From NCBI GenBank assembly GCA_035527715.1, contig DATKZY010000033.1:1-15219 (forward strand): DNA of 15,219 nt. The letters run 5' to 3'. A model generated the notes under the pieces. The model worked only from the letters and a program-made list of their open reading frames with translations. It did not search any database and was not told the origin of the DNA. The position numbers and the translations under genes are program-made. This document shows positions 5,833 through 12,857 of the stretch, piece after piece. This stretch comes from DSUN01 sp035527715. Its GTDB lineage: Bacteria > Planctomycetota > PUPC01 > DSUN01. The number at the start of each line of letters is the position of its first letter. Position 1 is the stretch's first letter.

Positions 5833-7832
5833 CGACTCGCCCCTGGCTGTCCGTGGCTCTGGCCCTGATGGCGGCGGGAACGCTCTCTGCCGACACCGTC
5901 GTGACGAAGGACCAGCAGACCCTCAAGGGCCGCGTGGTCAGCGAGGGCAAGGATACGCTGGTCCTCCGCTCGCCCTTCGGCGAGCTCACCATTCCCAAGG
6001 GCGAGATCAAGGAGCACCAGCGCGCCGTCTACGTGGTCGAGCTCAAGGACGGCTCGAAGCTCGCCGGCCAGATCAGGGGCGAGACGCCGCAGCAGCTCGC
6101 GCTGAAGGTGGACGGCAAGGACCGCAGCGTAGCCCAGGCCGACGTCAAGGGGGTCACCGAGCGGGTCGTGCCCGACGCCACGAAGCTCGAGGCGATGCGG
6201 GCCAACGCCCTCAAGCTCCTCCAGGACAAGAAGTACCCGGAAGCCATCAAGCTCTACCAGGAGATTCTGGGCGCGGCGCCGGACGACGCGACCTCGATCT
6301 ACAACCTGGCGTGCGCCTACTCGCTGACCAAGGAGCCTGCCAAGGCCGTGGCCATGCTCCACCGCTCCCTCGAGGCCGGCTTCATCAAGTTCGGCCACAT
6401 CGAGGTGGACCCCGACTGGGACGGGATGCGGAACGACCCCGGCTTCCAGGCGCTGATGAAGGAGCGGGCGAAGTACATCGAGAGCGGCGTCGCCCTCTCG
6501 GTCGAGCGCGTGCACAAGGCCCTGGCCGGCCGCGGCATTGACCCCAAGGCATACAAGAGCCTGCACGACAAGCAGCACAACTTCGTCTACCTCCACACCC
6601 GCAGCGACGAGGAGCTGGCCGTCGTCCGCAAGTCGCTCGAACAGTACGGCGAGTGGCAATGGAAGCGCCTGCTCCAGAACCGCCCGCAGGACCCGATCTA
6701 CATCGTGCTGCTGAGCCAGGCCGACACGCCCAAGGTGTTCCCGCGGAGCGGCGGCGGCGTGTTCAACGCCGCCAGCAGCGTGCTCCTGTGCGGCGACCTC
6801 CCGGCCTGGAAGCTGGTGAAGACGAGCGTCGTGATGCACGAGTTCACCCACGCCCTGCACTTCGCCGACATGGCGGCCCGGCGGCAGACCCATCCCATCT
6901 GGCTCGTCGAGGGCCTCGCCACGCTCTTCGAGACGGCGAAGCACGAGGGCGACAAGGTCGAGCCCCTCCACTCCCAGCGCCTCGGCATCCTCCAGCAGGC
7001 CATCCGCGCCAGGCGAAGCATCGCCTGGGCCCAGGTGATGGGGATGAACCACGCGCAGTTCATGCAGAACGCCATCATCGCCTACGCCCAGGCCCGCTAC
7101 ATGCTCTTCTACATGCTCGAGAAGGGCCTCCTCAAGAAATTCTACGACGAGTACACCGAGAAGGAGAGCTACGCCGACGACAAGAGCGCGCTGCGTACCG
7201 TCGAGGTCGTCTTCGGCAAGCCCATCCAGGAGGTCGAGCGCGACTGGAAGCAGTGGGTCCTCGCCCAGAAGGTGCCCCAGGTCCCCTTCCTCGGCCTTCG
7301 CACGAAGGCCGACAAGGGGAAGCTCCTCGTCGAGGAAGTCGTCGCCAAGTCCCCGGCCGACAAGGCCGGCATCAAGAAGGGCGACGTCATCACGACCATG
7401 GACGGGCAGGCCATGGACGACCCCAACGACATGATGGAAGTGATCGGCGGCAAGAACGTCGGCGACGAGATGGCCGTGCAGGTCCAGCGCGAGGGCAAGA
7501 CGCTCGACCTCAAGCTCAAGCTCGCCGCCCGCCCGGCCGGCTTGGGTCGCCCGCCGACCCCGCCGCCGGCGCCGGTAGCCTTCCTCGGCGCCTCTGTCGA
7601 GGAGATCGTCGGCGGCATCCGCGTCCGCGAAGTGGTCAAGGACTCCCCTGCCGACAAGGCCGGCCTGCAGGTCGGCGACCCCATCGTCGAGGTGGACGGC
7701 AAGCCCGTGGGCACCGTCCGCCAGTTCCTCGACGCCCTCAAGGCCGCCAAGCCCGACCAGACGATCAAGCTCACCCTCGACCACGACGGCCAGCGGGAGA
7801 CCCTCGAGGTCAAGCTCGCCAAGCTCCAGTGA
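5829..7832 (+). CDS. Secreted Sm-like/TPR/gluzincin-type peptidase with two PDZ domains
   Basis: The 667-residue product has a signal peptide (cleavage likely after LSA21). Two Sm/SH3-like beta repeats follow (about 24-61 and 63-112), each of the form D-x-x-x-L-x-G-x-(I/V) ending in a KG-like turn. A TPR-like helical part runs about 118-190. The peptidase core has MHEFTHALH, with H337, E338 and H341, and WLVEGLATLFE with E361 twenty residues on. This HExxH plus downstream E is the zinc site of gluzincins such as the peptidase MA/DUF1570 group. Two PDZ domains (about 487-560 and 585-667) each contain SPADKAG and GD-x-I. It probably degrades or processes exported proteins, with the PDZ domains picking C-terminal tails. 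The ATG overlaps the heparinase-like stop as ATGA, with GAGG at 5815-5818. The link to glycan breakdown is inferred only from this coupling. Confidence 0.8.
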   Translation: MTTRPWLSVALALMAAGTLSADTVVTKDQQTLKGRVVSEGKDTLVLRSPFGELTIPKGEIKEHQRAVYVVELKDGSKLAGQIRGETPQQLALKVDGKDRSVAQADVKGVTERVVPDATKLEAMRANALKLLQDKKYPEAIKLYQEILGAAPDDATSIYNLACAYSLTKEPAKAVAMLHRSLEAGFIKFGHIEVDPDWDGMRNDPGFQALMKERAKYIESGVALSVERVHKALAGRGIDPKAYKSLHDKQHNFVYLHTRSDEELAVVRKSLEQYGEWQWKRLLQNRPQDPIYIVLLSQADTPKVFPRSGGGVFNAASSVLLCGDLPAWKLVKTSVVMHEFTHALHFADMAARRQTHPIWLVEGLATLFETAKHEGDKVEPLHSQRLGILQQAIRARRSIAWAQVMGMNHAQFMQNAIIAYAQARYMLFYMLEKGLLKKFYDEYTEKESYADDKSALRTVEVVFGKPIQEVERDWKQWVLAQKVPQVPFLGLRTKADKGKLLVEEVVAKSPADKAGIKKGDVITTMDGQAMDDPNDMMEVIGGKNVGDEMAVQVQREGKTLDLKLKLAARPAGLGRPPTPPPAPVAFLGASVEEIVGGIRVREVVKDSPADKAGLQVGDPIVEVDGKPVGTVRQFLDALKAAKPDQTIKLTLDHDGQRETLEVKLAKLQ

Positions 7833-7846
7833 GGAGCGGGCTCACT
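7828..7846. other. Small hairpin spanning both convergent stop codons
   Basis: AGTGAG (7828-7833) and CTCACT (7841-7846) form a 6-bp stem with a 7-base loop, covering the stop codons of the two genes that meet here. There is no T-run on either strand, so a bidirectional terminator role is only a possibility. The convergent genes are nine bases apart. Confidence 0.2.
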
Positions 7847-10454
7847 CGAGGAAGCACAGGGCGCGCTGGTTCTGGGCGTCGGCCAGGAGGTGGGCGAGGC
7901 AGCCCTTCGAGGCCCGCGCCACGTCCACCACGCGCACGAGGTCGCGGAACCGCTCGCTCTCGGGCACCAGCTCGCCGAGAATGCTGGGGGCGTTCTGGAG
8001 GAACTCGCGGTTGAAGGCCACCCCCTCGTCGTCGGGGTAGACGGCGAGGTAGACGATCTGGTCCTCGACGATGTCCTGGAAGAAATGGGTGCCGTAGGAG
8101 ACCTCGGGGAGCTGGCCGGCCTCCTCGTGGGCGAGCTCGACGAGGACGGCGGCGTTGCTGATGTCGGCATAGCCGACGCTGACGCCGAGCTGGACGTTGT
8201 TGGTGCCCCAGCGCCCCGGGCCGATCATGAGGATCTGGTTCTGGGCGATGAGGGGATGGCGGTTGATGCTGCCCACAAGGCGCGGCAGCGAGCGCTTCGT
8301 CTCGATGTCCGCCGTGTGGTAGCGCCACGGGTCAATGTAGAGCAGGTAGCGGAGGTCGCGGAGCACGCCGCCGCCGATGACGCGCGAGGAGCGGAAGAGG
8401 GTTTCCTCGGTGGGGAGCTCCTCGGGCACCTCGACGGGCATGGTGAGGCCGGGGACGCGCAGCGGCCGGCACTGGAGAAGGTTGATGCGGACCCGTCCGC
8501 CGCTCTCGACGGAGGCGGTGAACTCGGTGTCGACGGGCTGGCCGTAGGCGCGCTCGAGGTAGCCGAGCATCTTGCCCATGAGCTTCACGAAATCGGTGTG
8601 GCTCAGCAGGCGGTTGAAGGTGAGCACGTAGTCCTTGGGCGGCCCCTCGACCACGGAGCCGATGGGGTCGCGCACGTAGCCCTCGTCCAGCAGCGAGACC
8701 AGGTACTGGAGGTTCGGGTAGTCGCCCGCGGCCAGGAGGTCCACGATGGGCTCGGTGACGAAGGCGTTGCCGAGCAGGTCAATCACGTCGGCGAGGCGTT
8801 GGGAGTATTTGGCCACGCGGGTGCCGACCTCGGGGCGGAGCTGGGGGTGGCTCACGGCGACCATGCGCGGGTAGTCGCCGCCGACGCGGTTGACGGCGCG
8901 GGTGCCGAGGCCCAGGACGAGTCGGATGAGGCCCTGGGCGGGGTCAATGCGGTCGTTCCAGGCGTACAGGTTGCGCGAGAAGGCCACGCCGGCCAGGGTG
9001 GGGAAGAAGAAGTCGCGGTAGGGCATGCCGGCCACGCGCTGGACGAGGATGGCCATCTGCTCGTCGCTGGCGGCGAGGCCGTGCTTGCGGCGGTACGACA
9101 GCGCGTCGGGGTTCAGCGCGCTGGCGTAGACCAGCTTGACGGCGCGCAGGAAGGCCTCCAGCCGCTCCTCCGGGCCGCCCTGGTTCGGGCAGAACTCGCT
9201 GCGGTACTTCCCCGCGAACGCGTTGCCGAAGTTGTCCTCCAACAGGCTGCTCGAGCGCACGATGATGGGCGCCTGCCCGAAGTAGTCGAGCATGTCGCGG
9301 AACTGCTCGGTGATCTCGGCGGGAAACTCGCCGGCGAGAAACTGGCGCTCGACGTCCGCGAACTCCTCGCGCGACCGGCTCCCCTCGCGCGACAGCTCCA
9401 GCCGCAGGCGGAACAGATCGTTGTCCACCAGGAACGTGAAGAACACGTCGGAGCCGATGTAGAAGGAGTCGTGGTCCTCGAGCACCTCGGAGAAATCGGT
9501 GTCCTTCGATTCCTTCAGGAGGATGTTCCGGGCCAGGAGCATCCCGGCGGCCTTGCCGCCGATGCGGCCGGAGCCGATCACGCGGTCGCGGATGCCCAAC
9601 AGGTCGCCCAGGCCGAGATACCGGTCGGCCAGGCGGTGGAACTCCGGGTGGTGGCCGATGAGCATGCGGGTGAGCTCTTGCTTGAGGGCCACGACCTCGG
9701 GCGAGGTCTCGTGCAGCTCGCCGACCCCGTCGCGCACCGCGACGAGCCTGCGGTACACGCTCTCCCAGGGCGCCGTGGGACTCGTCGCCGCCCGAGCCGA
9801 CGCGCGGCGACCCAGGGATGTGACGGTGGCGGCCTGGCCGCTCTGCGACACGGGCGTCCAGGCGTCCTCGGTGACCTGGTGGGGGAGGAACATGGAGGGC
9901 GAGTAGCGCCCCCAGACCCGCAGCGGGTGCACGTACATGCCGCCCCTGGCCCGGTAGACGTCGAGGAGCAGTTGGGTCGTATCGCGAATCTTGGCAATGA
10001 CGGTGTGCTTGTGCCGGCCGCGCAGCAGGGCAAAGTAGGCCACCGTGTCGAGCTCGAACAGGAACGGACAGATGACCTGGAAGAAGTTGGCCAACTGTTC
10101 GTCCGACGCCCACTCCTCGACGAGGCTCGAGAGGCTGTCGAACACGTAGAAGACCTCGCGCCCCTGCTCCTCGATGACCTGGTGCACGTGGGCGCTGAAG
10201 AAGTCGAACCCGTGGCCGGGGTCCACCTCGATGGTCCGGGTGGCCTGCGAGGACGCGAGGACGGGGGGATGCGCCGCGAAGCGCAGGTAGACCACCTCGC
10301 GGCCATCCGCCAGCGCCTGCGCGGCGAATGGCCGCGCGAAGCCCACGTAGTCGTCCAGGCTGTCCACCTGCCACACCACATTGTCGCCCAGGCGCAGGCC
10401 CTGGACCGTTGTGTCGAAGCCGGCAATCCCGCTCGGAATGTGGCTGCTTTCCAT
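7842..10454 (-). CDS. KaiC-like domain fused to PEP/pyruvate-binding (PPDK-N) domain
   Basis: The 870-residue protein starts HIPSGIAGFDTTVQGLRLGDNVVWQV, the opening of a KaiC/RecA-like domain. Where Walker A (GxxxxGKT) should follow, about residues 30-37, it reads VDSLDDYV, so the phosphate loop is gone. A Walker-B-like VFYVFDSLSSL remains. From about 285 to 640 lies a PEP/pyruvate-dikinase N-terminal ATP-grasp-type domain with RIGGKAAGM (K301) and PIIVRSSSLLEDNFGNAFAGKY (R400). The C-terminal 200 residues hold GPGRWG and YGTHFFQD. There is no phospho-histidine swivelling domain and no PEP-binding barrel, so it is not a complete PEP synthase or dikinase. The reaction is unknown; nucleotide-dependent phosphotransfer or regulation is inference. 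The start at 10454 has AAGGG five bases upstream; an in-frame ATG at 10520 lacks good spacing to a binding site and would encode a palindrome. It is cytoplasmic and a single-gene unit. Confidence 0.8.
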   Translation of the reverse strand: MESSHIPSGIAGFDTTVQGLRLGDNVVWQVDSLDDYVGFARPFAAQALADGREVVYLRFAAHPPVLASSQATRTIEVDPGHGFDFFSAHVHQVIEEQGREVFYVFDSLSSLVEEWASDEQLANFFQVICPFLFELDTVAYFALLRGRHKHTVIAKIRDTTQLLLDVYRARGGMYVHPLRVWGRYSPSMFLPHQVTEDAWTPVSQSGQAATVTSLGRRASARAATSPTAPWESVYRRLVAVRDGVGELHETSPEVVALKQELTRMLIGHHPEFHRLADRYLGLGDLLGIRDRVIGSGRIGGKAAGMLLARNILLKESKDTDFSEVLEDHDSFYIGSDVFFTFLVDNDLFRLRLELSREGSRSREEFADVERQFLAGEFPAEITEQFRDMLDYFGQAPIIVRSSSLLEDNFGNAFAGKYRSEFCPNQGGPEERLEAFLRAVKLVYASALNPDALSYRRKHGLAASDEQMAILVQRVAGMPYRDFFFPTLAGVAFSRNLYAWNDRIDPAQGLIRLVLGLGTRAVNRVGGDYPRMVAVSHPQLRPEVGTRVAKYSQRLADVIDLLGNAFVTEPIVDLLAAGDYPNLQYLVSLLDEGYVRDPIGSVVEGPPKDYVLTFNRLLSHTDFVKLMGKMLGYLERAYGQPVDTEFTASVESGGRVRINLLQCRPLRVPGLTMPVEVPEELPTEETLFRSSRVIGGGVLRDLRYLLYIDPWRYHTADIETKRSLPRLVGSINRHPLIAQNQILMIGPGRWGTNNVQLGVSVGYADISNAAVLVELAHEEAGQLPEVSYGTHFFQDIVEDQIVYLAVYPDDEGVAFNREFLQNAPSILGELVPESERFRDLVRVVDVARASKGCLAHLLADAQNQRALCFLE

Positions 10455-10483
10455 AGTGTCCCTTTTCTCAAGACTCGCCAGCT

Positions 10484-10502
10484 CGCGGCCGTGACGGCCG
10501 CG
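10484..10502. promoter_or_regulatory. Perfect 9-bp-arm palindrome upstream of the KaiC/PEP gene
   Basis: CGCGGCCGT (10484-10492), one G, then ACGGCCGCG (10494-10502) is a perfect inverted repeat. It lies about 30 bases before the start at 10454 in the divergent intergenic region. It could act as an operator or as a leader hairpin in the minus-strand transcript. Confidence 0.35.
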
Positions 10503-10594
10503 CGGGCCTGGCGTGGACATGGCAGGCTGCGGCGTCCTCCCCCATTAGCATGCGGCCCCGGGCGGAACTTTGCAAGCGCGGGCACACTCCACAC

Positions 10595-10623
10595 TTGACC
10601 CGCGCGCGCCATCGGCGTATCCT
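10595..10623 (+). promoter_or_regulatory. Promoter for the glycosidase-like gene
   Basis: TTGACC (10595-10600, five of six) and TATCCT (10618-10623, four of six) are 17 bases apart. Transcription would begin near 10630, about 48 bases before ATG 10678. The same TTGAC-17-TATCCT form occurs before the aldo/keto reductase-like gene. The promoter also argues against the longer frame that starts at 10570, upstream of it. Confidence 0.6.
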
Positions 10624-10677
10624 CGCGGCGTGGGAGGCACTGGCTCCGCGCTGCGGGGGGACGTGAGGAGGCTCCCG

Positions 10678-12624
10678 ATGGCGTTGCGCAGCGGCCCTTG
10701 CGGCCTCGCCGTGGCCCTCGGCTCGGCGCTGGCGCTCGCGGCCGCCGAAAGGCCCAGCCGCCGCCCCGTCGAGGACATTGCGGACGCGATCGTCTACACG
10801 GTCAACGAGAGCATCCACTCGGACGCTGCCCTCGCCCTGGCCAGCCAGGTGCCCTCGGATGTCCTCGTCCGCGCCTGGTTCAAGTGGCGCAACGCCCCCG
10901 ACTGCGCGGGGTCCGCCCACCTCGTCGCCAAGGCCCACGCCCTCGGCGCCCTGTTCGGCGGCGGCATCACGTGCAGCGCGCTCTACCACGGCGAGAACGG
11001 CCTCTCCGACGCCCGCGTGCTCGACATGGCCACCCGCGGCCCCGACGGCCAGCTCGTGGACGCCTGGGGCACCAGGGGCTGCCGCCACGGCACGCTCTCC
11101 AACCCCGCCTATCTCGACTACCTGCTCTCCTGGTGCCGCGCACAGATTGACGCGGGGGCCGACTACCTGTTCATGGACGAAATCAACGCCGCGCTCCAGG
11201 CCAACGAGGGCTTCGACGACTACTCGATCCGCGACTTCCGCGCCTTCCTCCTCCGCCGCTTCCCTGACGGCAAGGGCTGGCCTCACGAGGGCACCCTCGG
11301 CTCGTTCGACTACCGCGCGTGGCTAAAGGCCCAGGGCTTCACGGCCAGGCCTCATGCCCGTGAGAACCCGCTGGCCCCTGAATGGCACGCCTTCCGCCGC
11401 GAGCGCGACGACCGCGCCTGGAAGCACCTCTGCGACGCCATCCGCGCCTACGCCGCATCCAAAGGCCGACGCGTGCTCCTCAGCGCCAACGGCCTCGCGC
11501 CCCACGTGGACCTCCAGGTCCTCGGCGTGTGGGGCCTCTGGCGCGTGAAGGACGGCTCGATTGACCTCTCGGAGAGCCAGCTCGACGACTGGGCCGCCAC
11601 CGTGGCCCGAGGCCACGCCCTCGCCCGCCGCCGCGTGCCCGTCGTGTTCTTCCACGACTGGGGCTTCGGCGGCTTCCCGTGGCTCAAGGTGGCGCCCGCC
11701 GACCGCAAGCTCTGGACGCGGGTGCGCGGCGCCGAAATCTACGCGGCTGGCGCCTTCTTCGCCTTCCCCGTCCACGGGCCGTTCGGCCAGGATGCCTCGC
11801 GCGACAGCACGCTCGCCGAGGTCGCCCGGCAGGCCGCCTTCTACCAGCAGCACAAGGGCCTCTACCTGGACGCCCGCCTCCTCGGCTTCGAGCCGCTCGA
11901 GACGAAGGAGCCGCTCCTCAGCCTCGCCCTCTGGCGGCGCGATGCCCCCCCTGCCCTCGTCCTTCACGTCATCAACCGCCAGGCCGAGGCGGGCCAGCCA
12001 ACGGCTCGCCGCAACGTCGCTGTCCGCATCCCCGGCGCCCCGCAACCGAAGGGCGTCCGCATCGTCTCCCCCGACTGGTCGGGCGAGAAGGAAGGATCGG
12101 CGACCGCCGACGCGCAGGGCACCACCATCGTCCTCCCCGAGGTCGAGGCATACGCCGTGGCGGTCCTCGACTACGATGCCCTGCCCATTGTGAAGCTCTT
12201 CGGCTCGCGCACCGTGCCGCTTCCGCTCTGGGCAAGGCCGGAGCGGAACGAGTTCACCGTCGGGAAGGACGGCACGGTCCGCGACGCCTGGGCGCTCAAC
12301 GGCTTCCTCCAGGGCAACCTGCACCCCGACCTGCGCAACCCGCCCACGTTCGTCGTCCACACGCCCAAGGGCGGCGCCCTGAGCGTCCACATCCGCGCCG
12401 TCGCCACCCTCGGCGCACGCCTCGAATGCCTCATTGACGGCCGCCTCGCCAAGGCCGTTGACCTCCCCGACCGCGACAAGAAGAACGACGGCGCCGCCCG
12501 TGAGTACGACGCGACCTTCGAGTTCCCCATCCCCCCTGGCCGCCACCGCGTCACGGTCCAGAACACCGGCGGCGACTGGGCCACCGTGGCCTGGTACGCC
12601 TTCGCCGGCGACCTCGCCGACTGA
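10678..12624 (+). CDS. Secreted TIM-barrel glycosidase-like protein, family unassigned
   Basis: I do not recognise a named family. The 648-residue product has a signal peptide (MALRSGPCGLAVALGSALALAAA). Residues of about 30-420 look like a TIM barrel of the glycosidase or amylase-like kind: alternating hydrophobic strands such as VLVRAWFKW, AGADYLFMDEIN (with D167 and E168 at a strand end, where catalytic acids usually sit), RVLLSANGL and VPVVFFHDWGFGG. A middle region (about 420-510) resembles the beta domain that follows such barrels. The C-terminal 120 residues form another beta-sandwich-like domain ending PPGRHRVTVQNTGGDWATVAWYAF, similar in feel to carbohydrate-binding modules. Hydrolysis of an external glycan is inference; a non-catalytic barrel is possible. 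GAGGAG (10665-10670) lies seven bases before ATG 10678. It has its own promoter and diverges from the KaiC/PEP gene. Confidence 0.6.
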   Translation: MALRSGPCGLAVALGSALALAAAERPSRRPVEDIADAIVYTVNESIHSDAALALASQVPSDVLVRAWFKWRNAPDCAGSAHLVAKAHALGALFGGGITCSALYHGENGLSDARVLDMATRGPDGQLVDAWGTRGCRHGTLSNPAYLDYLLSWCRAQIDAGADYLFMDEINAALQANEGFDDYSIRDFRAFLLRRFPDGKGWPHEGTLGSFDYRAWLKAQGFTARPHARENPLAPEWHAFRRERDDRAWKHLCDAIRAYAASKGRRVLLSANGLAPHVDLQVLGVWGLWRVKDGSIDLSESQLDDWAATVARGHALARRRVPVVFFHDWGFGGFPWLKVAPADRKLWTRVRGAEIYAAGAFFAFPVHGPFGQDASRDSTLAEVARQAAFYQQHKGLYLDARLLGFEPLETKEPLLSLALWRRDAPPALVLHVINRQAEAGQPTARRNVAVRIPGAPQPKGVRIVSPDWSGEKEGSATADAQGTTIVLPEVEAYAVAVLDYDALPIVKLFGSRTVPLPLWARPERNEFTVGKDGTVRDAWALNGFLQGNLHPDLRNPPTFVVHTPKGGALSVHIRAVATLGARLECLIDGRLAKAVDLPDRDKKNDGAAREYDATFEFPIPPGRHRVTVQNTGGDWATVAWYAFAGDLAD

Positions 12625-12697
12625 AGCCCATTGCTGCCAGGTGTTGATCGTTGGGGTGCCGGGCTCGCGGCTTGCCACGCCGTTTGGGCTTGGAGAC

Positions 12698-12731
12698 GAG
12701 AATTCCACACTTGTACAAGTGTGGAATTCTC
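12698..12731. repeat. Perfect 34-bp palindrome
   Basis: The half GAGAATTCCACACTTGT (12698-12714) is followed directly by its exact reverse complement (12715-12731), with no spacer and no mismatch. It is far more AT-rich than its surroundings and lies 73 bases after the glycosidase-like stop and about 60 bases before the next promoter. As RNA it would form one long stem and could end transcription, though no T-run follows. As DNA it could be a two-fold operator or a mobile palindromic repeat. Confidence 0.75.
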
Positions 12732-12791
12732 CGCGCTGGCGGCATAGGGGCATGAGCGCCGTGCAGTGGCACTGGAGACAAGGCAGGCCCA

Positions 12792-12820
12792 TTGACTCCC
12801 CTGGCCCGCCGCGGTATCCT
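12792..12820 (+). promoter_or_regulatory. Promoter for the aldo/keto reductase-like gene
   Basis: TTGACT (12792-12797, five of six) and TATCCT (12815-12820, four of six) are 17 bases apart. Transcription would start near 12827, roughly 30 bases before ATG 12858. It probably also serves the overlapping HNH gene. Confidence 0.6.
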
Positions 12821-12857
12821 CTCCTCATAGGGAGGCCCGCCGCAGGAGGACAAGGCC

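Noticed and set aside
5739..7784. A 681-residue open frame on the minus strand
   Set aside because: It mirrors the peptidase-like gene, whose HExxH and PDZ motifs are unmistakable on the plus strand.
10455..10520. Start of the KaiC/PEP protein at 10520
   Set aside because: The GGAGG upstream of 10520 is about 14 bases away, too far, and the extra 22 residues cover a palindrome and show no homology. ATG 10454 has a well-placed AAGGG.
10535..10580. Possible leftward promoter for the KaiC/PEP gene (TTGCAA with GCTAAT on the minus strand)
   Set aside because: The boxes are 20 bases apart and match only four of six each, so I could not support it.
7890..10598. A 902-residue open frame on the plus strand
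   Set aside because: It is antisense to the KaiC/PEP gene and longer only because GC-rich sequence lacks stops; its Glu/Val/Ala/His-rich text has no domain.
11323..12828. A 501-residue open frame on the minus strand
   Set aside because: It is antisense to the glycosidase-like gene and crosses the 34-bp palindrome; no domain is visible.
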